The position numbers and the translations under genes were made by a program. Shown one piece after another: positions 17,925 to 29,227 of a stretch of DNA of 54,474 bases. The DNA comes from Gemmatimonadaceae bacterium (GTDB taxonomy: Bacteria > Gemmatimonadota > Gemmatimonadetes > Gemmatimonadales > Gemmatimonadaceae), in assembly GCA_025362635.1 (NCBI GenBank), contig JANYFO010000298.1:1-54474 (forward strand), written 5' to 3'. Every line of letters begins with the position of its first letter. Position 1 is the stretch's first letter. Under the pieces are notes generated by a model that saw only the letters and a program-made list of their open reading frames with translations, did not search any database and was not told the origin of the DNA.

Positions 17925-18842
17925 ATGCTACCTATCGACCTTACCGGCAAGCGGGCCTTGGTGGCCGGCGTTGCCGATGACGGCGGGTTTGGATTCGCTG
18001 TTGCCAAAGCCTTTGCCGAAGCTGGTGCCACGGTGTGCGTCGCCACGTGGCCACCGGCGCTAAACATTTTCCTCAATCTGCTCGAACGCGGGAAGATGGA
18101 TGAATCCCGTTTGTTGGCCGACGGATCTTTGTTGAATTTCGAACGCATCTATCCCCTTGATGCAGCGTATGATGTGCTCAGCGATGCGCCAACTGATGTG
18201 CGCGAATCCAAGCGCTACAAAGACGTCGCCGATTTCTCCATTCAAGGCGTCGCTGATCGCATGGTAGCGGATTTTGGTGAACAGCCACTTGACATATTGT
18301 TTCATTCATTGGCCAACGGCCCTGAAGTGAAACGGCCAATGCTCGAAGTCAGTCGCGGCGGTTATCTCGCGGCGGTCGGCACGAGCGCGTATTCACTGGT
18401 GTCGATGGTACAGCGTTTTGGTCCGCTCCTGCGTCCAGGCGCCTCCGTGTGCTCGTTGACGTATATGGCCAGCGAGCGCGTTATCCCTGGGTACGGGGGT
18501 GGCATGTCGTCCGCGAAGGCCGCGCTCGAAAGTGACACGCGTGTCTTGTCGTTTGAAGCCGGACGTAAATATGGCGTGCGGGTGAACACAATTTCGGCTG
18601 GACCATTTCCCTCGCGCGCGGCAAGCGCCATCGGCATCATTAACAAGATGGTGGAGCACTGCGCCGCAAACTCGCCGCTACCAGAAATGCTGTCGGCCAC
18701 CGAAGTGGGGAACACCGCGGCGTTTCTGTCTAGTCCGCTGGGTTCGGGAATCACCGGGACGACCATCTATGTTGACAAGGGCTATCACTCCATGGGCATG
18801 GCGGTTGCTATGCCAACGGGCACCGAACCACTCGACACATGA
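17925..18842 (+). CDS. fabI: Enoyl-[acyl-carrier-protein] reductase FabI, plastid/apicomplexan-like architecture
   Basis: '[44 protein letters not shown]', '[27 protein letters not shown]', '[45 protein letters not shown]'. Confidence 0.93.
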   Translation: MLPIDLTGKRALVAGVADDGGFGFAVAKAFAEAGATVCVATWPPALNIFLNLLERGKMDESRLLADGSLLNFERIYPLDAAYDVLSDAPTDVRESKRYKDVADFSIQGVADRMVADFGEQPLDILFHSLANGPEVKRPMLEVSRGGYLAAVGTSAYSLVSMVQRFGPLLRPGASVCSLTYMASERVIPGYGGGMSSAKAALESDTRVLSFEAGRKYGVRVNTISAGPFPSRAASAIGIINKMVEHCAANSPLPEMLSATEVGNTAAFLSSPLGSGITGTTIYVDKGYHSMGMAVAMPTGTEPLDT

Positions 18843-21448
18843 GCACCAAGTGGACTGGCATTCGCGCGCAGCTCGTGTTGATAGTGCTCGCGGTGGCAGT
18901 TCCACTCGCTGTGTCCGATGGATGGCGTGCGTGGAAGCATTATGCGGAGAGCCGTCGCGCACTTGATCAGCACATTATGCACACCACCAACATGGTGGCG
19001 GGTCGCATTGATGACCGCTTGCGCACAACCAGCGCCATGCTATTTGGGTTGTCCCAAGGCATTCGTTTCACCGCTTCGGCGCGCGCGCAGAACGATATGG
19101 CGCTCGCGTCCGTTGGGGCGCGCAGCGGCATGCAGGACTTGCACATCTTCGCCGTTGATACGCTTGCGCACGTCGTCGGTTCGTCTGATGGCGCCGACGT
19201 ACCAGGATCATTACTCGACGCGGCGCAACGCGTGGTACGTGCAGCGACGGCACGATCCCACATCTGGGTGGAACAACAGTTTCCGCTCACTGCAGAAAAC
19301 GTTCTCGTGTCGCTGCGTATCACCAACGCAATCACTGATACGAATGAGCATGTCCGGGGCGCACTCATTGCAACGCTCAAAATCGATTCCATCGCCGACC
19401 TTGTTCGCTTACCCGATGAAGCCAAACAAAGCGTTGTCACGATTATCGATACGACGGGCCGCATCATTGCCCGCTCAAAGGATGCGCGCGGCAACGTGGG
19501 TGGCCTACTTCCGCGCGTACAGCCGCTCGGCGTATTGCGCGACTCGATCGGTGTGACAACCTACGTTGGCCGAGACAGCGTACGGTACATCCTGGGGTAT
19601 TCTCGTCTTCGCACGGCGCCATGGATGGTGAGCATGAGCGTTGCCGAAGCAGACGCGCTGGCTCCGCTCCGACAAGAAGCATTGCAGGACATCGCGACGC
19701 GATCACTCGTGATTGTGCTCGCGCTGATCGTTGCCCTGGCCATTGGTGGTCGCATCGCCAAGCCGCTGGACGAGCTCACGAACGATGCACGTGCGCTGAC
19801 CCTGGGTTCGGCCGGTCATCGGTCGCGTATTCAATCGAATGACGAAATTGGTGGACTCGCAGGCGCGTTCAATCAAATGGCGGAAACCGTCGAACGTCGC
19901 AGTGCGTCTCTGGCTGACAGCGAGCGCCGCTACCGATTGTTGTTCGACTCGAATCCATTGCCGATGTGGGCGTGGGATGCTGAAACCTTACGCATCCTCG
20001 CCGTCAACGAAGCCGCATTGGAAAAGTATGGATATGCTCGTGATGAATTTCTCTCACGTCGCATTGTGGATTTGCTCGACTCGACCGAACGCGAACGCTT
20101 CACGCGATCGCGCCTGCCGTTTTCTGAGTCGCGACAAAACGCCGGTATGTGGGTGCACCGCACGGCCGGCGGCCGACCGATTGAAATGGACGTGGTAACC
20201 ACGTCATCCCGACGACTCGGCCGCGCAAGCTGGCTATCGGTCGGCATTGACATTACCGCGCGTCGCGCGGCCGAACGCGCGCTGGCGTCGAGTGAAGAGC
20301 AACTGCGTCAGTCCCAGAAGATGGAAGCCGTCGGTGCGTTCGCCGGCGGAATCTCCCACGACTTTAATAACTTGCTCACGGGCATCCTCGGCTATTGCGA
20401 CCTTGCACTGTCCGAGCTCACGCCGGGGAGCGAAGAACATAAAGACGTCAACGAAATTCGCTCGCTCGCCGTTCGCGGCGCTGATTTGACGCGCCAGATT
20501 TTGGCCGTGAGCCGCAAGCAGGTCATGCAACCGACTATTCTCGACCCGAACGCGGTCGTCCTCGGCCTTGACCGATTACTGCGTCGCTTAATTGGTGAAC
20601 ACATTGTGCTCAAAACGCGGCTTGAGAAAAATATTGGGTGCATTTGGGTCGATGCGGGCCAACTTGAGCAGGTCTTGCTCAACCTGTGTGCCAACGCACG
20701 CGACGCAATGCTGGCGGGTGGTACCTTGTCCGTGGAAACCGCAACGGCACTACCGCATATGGTGCTCGCTCGCGGCCTGTCCGTTGATACGCCATGGATG
20801 ACCATACGCGTGACCGACACGGGCAGCGGCATGACAGAGGAGGTTCAGCAACGCATCTTCGAACCCTTCTTTACAACAAAGCCGCGTGGCAAAGGCACCG
20901 GACTTGGTCTCGCGTTGGCGTACGCAATAGTTGAGCAATGCGGCGGCGCCATTCACGTGGAGAGTGCTGTCGATATCGGCACCACGTTCGAGCTCTTTTT
21001 TCCCACGCGCGATGCCACCATTGCCGCGCAGAATGCGGAGCCCCTGCTGCATGAAGTACTCACTGGTGACGAGACCATTCTTTTAACGGAAGACGAAAAC
21101 AGCGTACGGGCCGTGGCAACCGCCGCGCTAGAACGTCGCGGTTATCGGGTGCTCTCGGCAACGGATGGTGAGTCCGCGCTGGAAATAGCGCGGAAGTTTC
21201 CGCATCGCATCGACCTTCTGCTCACCGACGTAGTGATGCCGCGCATGAACGGACGTGAACTCGCAGAAGCGTTTGAGCGTCAGCGGCCCGAAGCGCGCAT
21301 CCTGTTCGCGTCGGGCTATACCGATGACGCCTCGCTCTTGCACGGCATCCGAACGGATGAACTTTCGTTTTTGCAGAAGCCGTTCACTGCGACAGAATTG
21401 TTGCGACGTGTGCGCAGTGTGCTCGATCAGCCGCAGCGCGTGAGTTAA
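18839..21448 (+). CDS. Hybrid sensor histidine kinase/response regulator
   Basis: N-terminal TM and sensor region, HAMP, PAS, HisKA '[21 protein letters not shown]', HATPase '[18 protein letters not shown]', REC '[15 protein letters not shown]'. ATGA overlap with fabI. Confidence 0.93.
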   Translation: MSTKWTGIRAQLVLIVLAVAVPLAVSDGWRAWKHYAESRRALDQHIMHTTNMVAGRIDDRLRTTSAMLFGLSQGIRFTASARAQNDMALASVGARSGMQDLHIFAVDTLAHVVGSSDGADVPGSLLDAAQRVVRAATARSHIWVEQQFPLTAENVLVSLRITNAITDTNEHVRGALIATLKIDSIADLVRLPDEAKQSVVTIIDTTGRIIARSKDARGNVGGLLPRVQPLGVLRDSIGVTTYVGRDSVRYILGYSRLRTAPWMVSMSVAEADALAPLRQEALQDIATRSLVIVLALIVALAIGGRIAKPLDELTNDARALTLGSAGHRSRIQSNDEIGGLAGAFNQMAETVERRSASLADSERRYRLLFDSNPLPMWAWDAETLRILAVNEAALEKYGYARDEFLSRRIVDLLDSTERERFTRSRLPFSESRQNAGMWVHRTAGGRPIEMDVVTTSSRRLGRASWLSVGIDITARRAAERALASSEEQLRQSQKMEAVGAFAGGISHDFNNLLTGILGYCDLALSELTPGSEEHKDVNEIRSLAVRGADLTRQILAVSRKQVMQPTILDPNAVVLGLDRLLRRLIGEHIVLKTRLEKNIGCIWVDAGQLEQVLLNLCANARDAMLAGGTLSVETATALPHMVLARGLSVDTPWMTIRVTDTGSGMTEEVQQRIFEPFFTTKPRGKGTGLGLALAYAIVEQCGGAIHVESAVDIGTTFELFFPTRDATIAAQNAEPLLHEVLTGDETILLTEDENSVRAVATAALERRGYRVLSATDGESALEIARKFPHRIDLLLTDVVMPRMNGRELAEAFERQRPEARILFASGYTDDASLLHGIRTDELSFLQKPFTATELLRRVRSVLDQPQRVS

Positions 21449-21453
21449 CGCTC

Positions 21454-21987
21454 GTGTTTTGGATTCTTTTCGTGATGGGTACGGTTGTCGCGATCGTGAT
21501 AGCGTTGCTGGTTGGCGGAATGGTGACGCCGCGACATCACCTTGTAGCTCGCAGCATTGTCGTGAACGCAGAGCCCGACACCGTGTGGCGCGCTGTTCGC
21601 GACGTCGCACAGTACGCCACGTGGCGAGACGATATTCTGAGTGCGGTGCTTGTCGACACAGACCAACCCGGTGTACGGTGGCGCGAAACATCTCGGCGGG
21701 GTTCGGTGACGTTCGGTATCGAACATGAGCGTGCCCCCCACGCGTTCACCGCGCGCATTCTAGATGATGATTTATCGTACTCCGGTGAGTGGCGTTGGCA
21801 TGTGGGAGCTGTGGCCGAGGGGACGTGCCTTGCAATCACGGAATCCGTCGACGTGGGTAATCCGGTAGTTCGGTTTTTCAGCGCGCATGTGATTGGTCAC
21901 ACGCGCTCGCTCGATGTTTATCTCGTCGCGTTCGCTCGGCACGTTGGTAGTAGTGGCGTGCCCATCGTAGATGCGCTTCCCACATGA
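21454..21987 (+). CDS. SRPBCC-like membrane-anchored protein
   Basis: N-terminal TM 'ILFVMGTVVAIVIALLVGGMV' followed by an SRPBCC-like 'ARSIVVNAEPDTVWRAVRDVAQYATWRDDI'. Confidence 0.7.
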   Translation: MFWILFVMGTVVAIVIALLVGGMVTPRHHLVARSIVVNAEPDTVWRAVRDVAQYATWRDDILSAVLVDTDQPGVRWRETSRRGSVTFGIEHERAPHAFTARILDDDLSYSGEWRWHVGAVAEGTCLAITESVDVGNPVVRFFSAHVIGHTRSLDVYLVAFARHVGSSGVPIVDALPT

Positions 21988-22005
21988 CCTCAGCATGACT
22001 TTCGC

Positions 22006-23259
22006 ATGACGAAACCGGGCCCCGTTGCACGTTTTTGGCGTACACTCGGTCCGGGATTGATCACTGGTGCGGCCGATGATGACCCATCAGGCATCACCAC
22101 ATATTCGCTTGCGGGTGCACAGTTTGGCACGTCAATGCTGTGGATGGCCGTTATGTCGTGGCCGTTGATGTGGGCCGTGCAGTTGATGTGCGCGCGCGTC
22201 GGCATGGTGACTGGTCGCGGGCTCATGGCGGCCATGCGCGAGCGCTTTCCGCGACCGCTGCTGTTCGTTGTATGTGGCGCCCTGTTTTTTGCGAATAGCA
22301 TCAATATCGGCGCTGATCTGGCAGGCATGGCGGACGCGGCCGAATTGTTAAGCGGCGTAAACTCGCATGTGTGGGTCATTGCATTTGGCGTCGCGATTTT
22401 GTGGGCCACGGTGCAACTGCGGTATGCACAAGTTGCCAACGTGCTCAAGTGGCTGGCCTTAATGTTGTCGGCATATGTGATCACCGCGCTTCTGTCAAAG
22501 CCGAACTGGGGCGCGGTACTACGTGACACGTTCATTCCGCATTTGCCTTCTGGTTCGGAAGGCTGGGGCATGATGGTTGCCATTTTGGGCACCACGATTT
22601 CGCCCTATCTATTTTTTTGGCAAGCCTCGCAAGAAGTGGAAGAGGAGAAAGGCATTGGTCGCGCGCGCGCGCAACGTATTGGTGCCACGCAAGAAGAACT
22701 CAAAGTGCGCAACACGGATGTCGGCGTCGGCACGTTGGTTTCGAACGGTGCCATGTTTTTCATCATTCTCACCACCGCGTTGACGTTGCATCGCAACGGG
22801 ACGACGCATCCGCAAACCAGCGCCGACGTCGCCCGCGCGTTAGAACCGTTGCTCGGTCGCAGTGCTATGCTGCTCTATACTATTGGATTATTCGGGTTGG
22901 GCGCGCTGGCGATTCCCACACTGGCTGGCGCAACAGCGTACGCGTTGGCCGAATTGCTTGGCTTGCGACAAGGTATCGACGCGTCATTTACTCGTGCGCG
23001 CGCCTTTTACGTGATCATCATTGTGTCGGTCGCTGGCGGCGTGGCGATGGACTTTTTCAATATTGATGCCGTGCGCGCGCTGTATTGGACTGCCGTTGTA
23101 AACGGGCTTGTCGCGCCGCCGTTACTCATCGGTATCGTGACGGTGGCGCGCGATGCCAAGTTGATGCATGGGCAACCCAGCGGTCGCCTCTCAATGGTGC
23201 TGGTGTGGGCAACGACGGTGCTGATGATCGCCGCGGGCATCGCGATGTTCGTATTGTAG
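22006..23259 (+). CDS. NRAMP/SLC11-related metal ion transporter
   Basis: 'LGPGLITGAADDDPSGITTYSLAGAQFG' in TM1 and 'GTTISPYLFFWQASQEVEEE' in TM6; about 11 TM segments. Confidence 0.85.
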   Translation: MTKPGPVARFWRTLGPGLITGAADDDPSGITTYSLAGAQFGTSMLWMAVMSWPLMWAVQLMCARVGMVTGRGLMAAMRERFPRPLLFVVCGALFFANSINIGADLAGMADAAELLSGVNSHVWVIAFGVAILWATVQLRYAQVANVLKWLALMLSAYVITALLSKPNWGAVLRDTFIPHLPSGSEGWGMMVAILGTTISPYLFFWQASQEVEEEKGIGRARAQRIGATQEELKVRNTDVGVGTLVSNGAMFFIILTTALTLHRNGTTHPQTSADVARALEPLLGRSAMLLYTIGLFGLGALAIPTLAGATAYALAELLGLRQGIDASFTRARAFYVIIIVSVAGGVAMDFFNIDAVRALYWTAVVNGLVAPPLLIGIVTVARDAKLMHGQPSGRLSMVLVWATTVLMIAAGIAMFVL

Positions 23260-23513
23260 CCGCGCATTGCACGAATTTTCACAACGAGATGCATAGCGGC
23301 GCGGCCCAACACGTCGAGAGGGATAGGGCGTCGATGGAAAGAGCAGTGTGCTTATTGCAAAGAAAATCGCGGTGTGGGGACTGGCGCGTCCGATACGGGA
23401 TGCTGTACCATACTCCCCCATAGTATTTAGCGCAAAGACAACGGCGTAGCCGCGCAACGCGAACCCTCCGGCAACGACTTAAGCGCTGCTAGCGTCGAGC
23501 GAGCGTGAAATTC

Positions 23514-24827
23514 TCACGCGGTCTTTTCACCGACGGCATCGCCAGCACTCGCCGACACCAGTCGCCGAATGCTGGCGATGCCGAGCAGGGGGCCTAACGC
23601 CAGACCGGTGAATGCCCAGCGCCAACCCACAGCGTGCGCGATTGGGGGTACCAGCTGGATGGTGACCGCCGTCAGCAAAAACCCGAGTGACGTCTGCAGC
23701 GTCAGCGCAGTTCCGACCGCGTGCGCGGGCACACTTTCTGTGACCATCACGGAAAACTGTGCGCTGTCCGCGACGACGAAAAAGCCCCACACCAACGCAA
23801 CCGGCGCTAGCAGCCACAGCGTCCGACCAAACGTCAAACCGATACCGAGCGCACAAAAGCCGCTTACGGTCATGGCTGTTGTAACGAGCCACGTGCGGCC
23901 CCGGCGATCGGCGATCACGCCGCCCCAAACACAACCAGCACCGCCGATGGCCAGCGCCGCGAATGCCACGCCGGACGCGAGTGATGCGCCGCGCGCGCCG
24001 AGCAGTGGATCATGCGCCGCCACGCTTGCGGCGATGTAGACCGGGAGCCACGTCCAACAGCTGTAGAGCTCGAGCATGTGGCCGAGGTATCCGCCAGTGG
24101 CCAACCGCCAGCGACGCTCGCCCACGACGTCAAACACGAGCCGCCAAGAAAACGGGCGCGACGCGAACGGATATGGTCCGTCGCGATAGCTCAACAGCAC
24201 AAGTATAGCGGCGACGAGCGCGCCCACGGACGCCGTGAGCACTACCGACGTGATGCTGGCGCCAGGCAGCGCGTGCACGAGATACGGAACGGCCTTACCA
24301 ACCGTTAACGCGCCGACGATGGTGCCGACCGCAAACCCGCGTCGCGCGCGAAACCACGTCGCGATCATTTTCATCGCCGGCGGATATACGCCAGCAAGCG
24401 CAACGCCCGTCAGGAAGCGCCACGCTAGCGCGGCCTCGAAGTTGGCGGCGGTCAGGAGTAGCGCGTTGACCACCGCGCCTGCCAACGCGCAGCTCGCGAA
24501 CAGGCGACGCGCGGGAATGACATCGGCGATGTTGAACAAAGCAGAGAGTGCGGTGCCCAACACGAAACCCAGCTGCACAGTCGTCGTCAGCCACGCGGCT
24601 TCGCTTGCCGACAGGCCCCATCGGACCGTGTACTGCGCCGACAACGCGCTCGCCGCGAACCACAAACTCATCCCGAGCATCTCGGCGATTGCGAGAATGC
24701 CGAGCACGCGCCACCGATCCGGATGCGCGTCGTCAGCGGGGCTAATGCGGGCTCCGTCGTGCGGTAGCACAGCCGTGTTCATAAACCCAACAACCTGGCG
24801 CACGCCAACCGTGTGGGCATGCGCCAT
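23514..24827 (-). CDS. MFS transporter
   Basis: About 12 hydrophobic segments, 'GGVIADRRGRTW' loop, 'IATWFRARRGFAVGTIVGALTVGKAVPYL'. Start may be 24782. Confidence 0.85.
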   Translation of the reverse strand: MAHAHTVGVRQVVGFMNTAVLPHDGARISPADDAHPDRWRVLGILAIAEMLGMSLWFAASALSAQYTVRWGLSASEAAWLTTTVQLGFVLGTALSALFNIADVIPARRLFASCALAGAVVNALLLTAANFEAALAWRFLTGVALAGVYPPAMKMIATWFRARRGFAVGTIVGALTVGKAVPYLVHALPGASITSVVLTASVGALVAAILVLLSYRDGPYPFASRPFSWRLVFDVVGERRWRLATGGYLGHMLELYSCWTWLPVYIAASVAAHDPLLGARGASLASGVAFAALAIGGAGCVWGGVIADRRGRTWLVTTAMTVSGFCALGIGLTFGRTLWLLAPVALVWGFFVVADSAQFSVMVTESVPAHAVGTALTLQTSLGFLLTAVTIQLVPPIAHAVGWRWAFTGLALGPLLGIASIRRLVSASAGDAVGEKTA

Positions 24828-24867
24828 CGTTGCTGATGTTCGGATGCAGACAGTGTGTCGTCAGGCA

Positions 24868-27800
24868 TCACGCGCCCGTGACTTCCTCCGCACTTGTCTG
24901 CTTCGGAGACTTTACATCCCCGGCTTTGACTTCAATGGTGGGCTTGCCCTTCTCTTTCAGGAACGCATCAACGGGCGGCAATAAATCTTTCCAGGCTTGG
25001 CGCAGTTCAACGAGATAACCCTCAAGCTCCTTGTTCAAAATATTGAACACGGTGACCGACTGCTTGGTGGGACGCGCTTCCCCGCCGCCAACAACACCCG
25101 CCATTGCGGCCATCTGATTGTTAACGCGAATCGGATAGTTGAGCGGATCTTGTCCCGACTGGTTTTTAACTTGATACACCTTGGCTTCCACCTCGGTGAT
25201 TTTTGCATCGAGCGCCGCCGCAAGCGGTTTAAACTTTGCGGAGTCGGACGCGTTCATGTCTTTCATGCGATCGGCGAGTTGTGCGCGGACGTAACGCACA
25301 GTCCGTACCGCGTCATTCGCATCGGTCGTGCGATCACGCACTTGCATCAACAACTTGTATTGCGCGATCAGATCCGCCTGCGTGGCTTTCGTGCGCGGAT
25401 CTTTCTTCACGACAAACTTCGCGTCTTGCGGCGTACCACCATCGACGATCAGTCGTACCGTGTACGTACCTGGAATGATGAGTGGGCCCGTGGTCCCCGC
25501 GGCCCAATAGATCATGCCGTCAAAACGTGTGGCATCGGTTTCGCGCAAGTTCCACGAGAACGTGTTCATGCCCGTCTTGTTGCCAACGCGTGGTTCTGGT
25601 GGACCGCGAAAGCCATCATCACCACCGCGAGTCGCGACTGGCGCAACCGCTGCCGTATCGCTTGCAAAGCTCCGTATCGTGCGTCCCGTTGAATCGCGAA
25701 ATTCGATGGTGATTTTCTTTGCGGCTTGGCGGAGCCAGTAATACACGATGGCACCGGCCGGTGGATTGGCGCCCGCCGTGTTGCCACCACCGCCGCCGCC
25801 ACCAAAGCCACCATTCCACGTGATGCGATACGTCGAACGCGGCGTGTACAGATGCGACGCCTTCGCGATTGAAGCAGCGGACAATTGCCGCAGCGCGCTG
25901 AGATCGTCGATCATCCAGAACGAACGACCGTGTGTCGCGGCAATGAGATCGCCATCGCGCACCACCAAATCGTGCACCGGTACAATGGGCAAATTCTGAC
26001 GCAATGAAAACCATGTTGCGCCGTCATCGAGCGATGCGTACACGCCTCGTTCGGTACCCGCGTACAACAACCCTTTGCGCTCATCGTCTTCGCGAATCAC
26101 GCGCGTGAATTCACCCGATGGAATACCGTTTGCTTTGCCAGAGCCATCTATGCGCGTCCACGTTTTCCCAAAGTCTGCTGTTTTGAACAGATACGGTTCG
26201 TTGTCATCCATCTGGAAACGGTTCGCCGCGACGTACGCGATGCCGGCGCCGTAGCGTGATGCTTCAATGATGGAAATGCGTGACCACTCGCGCTCTTTCA
26301 ACAGTGGTGGCGTGACGTTCGACCAAGTCTTACCACCATCCCGCGTGACATGGACTAAGCCGTCGTCCGTGCCGCCCCAAATCACGCCTTTTGTGACTGG
26401 CGATTCGGCAATCGCGAACACCGTTCCGTAGTACTCAACACTCGTTTGATCTTTCGTGATTGGTCCGCCTGAGGGCCCGAGCGTGCGCGGATCATTGCGC
26501 GACAAGTCGCCAGAGATCGTCGTGTAGCTATCGCCTTCATCGGTGGTTTTAAATAGCACGCTCGATCCAACGTACAACGTTTTGGGATCGTGAGGACTTA
26601 CCACGATTGGAAACGTCCACTGCATGCGATACTTCGCGTCAATCGCCGAGTGTCCCATGGGGTTGAGGGGCCACGGGTTGATGTTGCGCTCGAGTCCCGT
26701 GCGTAAATTTTTGCGCGTGAGTAAACCACCGTAGCTGCCGGCGAACACGACGTCCGGATCGGTGGGCAACGACGCGATAAAGCCCGACTCACCACCGCCC
26801 GCATCTACCCAATCGCTGATTTGAATGCCACCAGCTTTGCGCGACGGCCCGCACAACGTGGAGTTGTCTTGTTGAGCACCACAAATTTGATACGGGAAGT
26901 GATTGGTCGTGGTCACATGATAGAACTGTGCCGTCGCGAACGACTGCGCCGTCCACGTCTTCGCGCCATCGGTCGACACGCTGGCACCGCCGTCATCACC
27001 TTCGATGATACGATTTGGGTCATCCGGTGCAATCCACGCGTCATGCGAATCACCGTGCGGCGGATTTAAGTTGGAAAATGTTTTTCCGCCGTCGCGCGAT
27101 ACTTGAAACGACACATTGTTGACGTAGACCACGTCCGGATTTTTTGTGTCCGCGTGAATTTTGGAGTAGTACCACGCGCGTTGGCGCAGTTTGCGTTCGG
27201 CGTTTGTGCGCATCCATGTGGCACCGCCGTCATCCGAACGAAAGACGCCGCCTTCTTCGGCTTCGATGTTGGCATAGACGCGCTGCGCATTGCCGCCGCT
27301 GACGCTGATTCCAATCGCGCCCCACAACCCGGCCGGTAGTCCCTTGTTGCGCGTGATTTCCGTCCACGTATCGCCGCCGTTGGTGGACTTGAACATGCCC
27401 GAGCCCTTGCCGCCTGACTCGAGCGTCCACGGCTTGCGATACACCTGCCAGAAGCCGGCGTAGAGCACGTCTGGGTTGCTCGGATCCATCGCCAACTCGG
27501 TGACGCCGGTGGAGTCATCGCGAAAAAGAATTTTCGACCAATTCTTTCCGCCGTCTTTCGAGCGATACACGCCGCGCTCGGGATTTGGCGCCCAGACGTG
27601 CCCCTGTGCGGCCACGTACACGAGATTCGGATTGGTTGGGTGCACGCGCACGCGAGAGATTTGTCGCGTGTCCGCCAACCCTAAAAACGTCCACGTTTTT
27701 CCGGCGTCGATGGTCTTCCACATACCGTCACCATGCGACACGTTGCCACGCACGGGAAATTCGCCGCCGCCAACGTACACAATGTCTGGATTGGACGGCG

Positions 27801-28164
27801 CGACCGCGATGTAGCCAATCGTGCCCCCAAAATATTTGTCGCTCATGGGCTGCCAGCTGGCGCCGCCGTCGACCGTTTTGAAGACGCCGCCGCCAACAGT
27901 GCCCATCCAATACTCCTTGGGTCGTGCCGCGCTACCAGCCACGGCAGAGGATCGACCGCCGCGAAATGGTCCAATTTCTCGCCATTTGACGGCGCCAAGC
28001 GCGAGCGTGTCGAATGGCGCTGCAAGGGGTGCGACCGGCGCGACGGCCCGAGCGACGGGCGGTTTCACGGAGGATTTAGTCTGCGCCCAAACGAGGGACG
28101 GCAGCAGGAGAGCGCCGACGAGCGGAAGCGGGCGCAATCGGAAACGAGCGAGCGGAGCGAACAC
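24868..28164 (-). CDS. VPS10/sortilin-like BNR-repeat secreted protein
   Basis: Signal peptide; 'GPFRGGRSSAVAGSAARPKEYWMGTVGGGVFKTVDGGASWQPMSD' and many 'S.DGG.TW' BNR-like repeats. Confidence 0.88.
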   Translation of the reverse strand: MFAPLARFRLRPLPLVGALLLPSLVWAQTKSSVKPPVARAVAPVAPLAAPFDTLALGAVKWREIGPFRGGRSSAVAGSAARPKEYWMGTVGGGVFKTVDGGASWQPMSDKYFGGTIGYIAVAPSNPDIVYVGGGEFPVRGNVSHGDGMWKTIDAGKTWTFLGLADTRQISRVRVHPTNPNLVYVAAQGHVWAPNPERGVYRSKDGGKNWSKILFRDDSTGVTELAMDPSNPDVLYAGFWQVYRKPWTLESGGKGSGMFKSTNGGDTWTEITRNKGLPAGLWGAIGISVSGGNAQRVYANIEAEEGGVFRSDDGGATWMRTNAERKLRQRAWYYSKIHADTKNPDVVYVNNVSFQVSRDGGKTFSNLNPPHGDSHDAWIAPDDPNRIIEGDDGGASVSTDGAKTWTAQSFATAQFYHVTTTNHFPYQICGAQQDNSTLCGPSRKAGGIQISDWVDAGGGESGFIASLPTDPDVVFAGSYGGLLTRKNLRTGLERNINPWPLNPMGHSAIDAKYRMQWTFPIVVSPHDPKTLYVGSSVLFKTTDEGDSYTTISGDLSRNDPRTLGPSGGPITKDQTSVEYYGTVFAIAESPVTKGVIWGGTDDGLVHVTRDGGKTWSNVTPPLLKEREWSRISIIEASRYGAGIAYVAANRFQMDDNEPYLFKTADFGKTWTRIDGSGKANGIPSGEFTRVIREDDERKGLLYAGTERGVYASLDDGATWFSLRQNLPIVPVHDLVVRDGDLIAATHGRSFWMIDDLSALRQLSAASIAKASHLYTPRSTYRITWNGGFGGGGGGGNTAGANPPAGAIVYYWLRQAAKKITIEFRDSTGRTIRSFASDTAAVAPVATRGGDDGFRGPPEPRVGNKTGMNTFSWNLRETDATRFDGMIYWAAGTTGPLIIPGTYTVRLIVDGGTPQDAKFVVKKDPRTKATQADLIAQYKLLMQVRDRTTDANDAVRTVRYVRAQLADRMKDMNASDSAKFKPLAAALDAKITEVEAKVYQVKNQSGQDPLNYPIRVNNQMAAMAGVVGGGEARPTKQSVTVFNILNKELEGYLVELRQAWKDLLPPVDAFLKEKGKPTIEVKAGDVKSPKQTSAEEVTGA

Positions 28165-28339
28165 AGCGAACCTCCAAAAGGGGCGGAGCCAGGAGCGTGC
28201 CTATCGATGTTGGCCACCGCTCGGTGTCCGGGCAAGGCCAAGACCAAGGGAACTCGGGGTGAAACTCAAATTGGTGACCTCCCGTACACACTATCGTAAT
28301 GATATCATATCAATACCACTTTGCCCCACGAGGATTTAG

Positions 28340-29209
28340 ATGCTTCGAGAAACTGATGCCCGACCCACCCCGGGTATTCCCATCGCGCTCTTGCTGGTTG
28401 CCACGTTTATCGGCGGTTTGTGGATCGCCATGATGGGCGGGCGGGCGCAATCGGTGGTCATCGCCGTCAGCGGTGTGTTGCTCTCGACGTTGGTGCTCAT
28501 GTGTACGCCTGGGTTGTTCTCGGTCGCACCAAACGAAGGCAAAGTGCTGACGTTATTCGGCAACTATAAAGGCACGGCCAAGGCACCGGGCTTGTGGTTT
28601 ACGAATCCGTTCATGACCAAGACCGCGGTGTCGTTACGCGTGCGAAATTTTGAGACCAACAAACTCAAAGTGAACGACGCGCGATCGAACCCAGTGGAAA
28701 TTGGCGCGATCGTGGTGTGGAAAGTGGTGGACACGGCAGAAGCCGTTTTTGAAGTGAACGACTACGTGCAATACGTGACGATGCAAAGTGAGTCAGCGCT
28801 GCGTACGCTGGCTTCGACGTATCCGTACGATCATCACGGCTCGAACGACATCGCGCTCAGCACGCATACGACTGAAGTGTCGAAGGGTTTGATGGATGCA
28901 CTGCAGGAGCGCTTTGCCAAAGCGGGCGTGCACGTTGTTGAAGCGCGCATCAGTCATCTGGCATACGCGCAAGAGATCGCCGCGGCCATGTTGCAACGAC
29001 AGCAAGCGGGCGCGATTGTAGCGGCGCGTCAAACCATTGTGGAGGGCGCGGTGGGGATGGTCGAGATGGCGCTTGATGCGCTGTCCGCGCGCAGCATTGT
29101 GGTGCTTGATGACGAGCGCAAAGCGGCAATGGTCAGCAACCTGCTTGTCGTGCTCTGTTCTGATCGCGCCGCACAGCCTGTGGTGAATACGGGCACATTA
29201 CACACCTGA
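28340..29209 (+). CDS. SPFH (stomatin/prohibitin-like) domain protein
   Basis: Two N-terminal TM segments then '[32 protein letters not shown]...[29 protein letters not shown]'. Confidence 0.88.
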   Translation: MLRETDARPTPGIPIALLLVATFIGGLWIAMMGGRAQSVVIAVSGVLLSTLVLMCTPGLFSVAPNEGKVLTLFGNYKGTAKAPGLWFTNPFMTKTAVSLRVRNFETNKLKVNDARSNPVEIGAIVVWKVVDTAEAVFEVNDYVQYVTMQSESALRTLASTYPYDHHGSNDIALSTHTTEVSKGLMDALQERFAKAGVHVVEARISHLAYAQEIAAAMLQRQQAGAIVAARQTIVEGAVGMVEMALDALSARSIVVLDDERKAAMVSNLLVVLCSDRAAQPVVNTGTLHT

Positions 29210-29227
29210 TGCACAACGTGTCCTGTC

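Noticed and set aside
23260-23513. Possible gene remnant between the NRAMP-like and MFS genes
   Set aside because: Short minus-strand frame (MGEYGTASRIGRASPHTAIFF...) has no recognisable homology or RBS; treated as intergenic.
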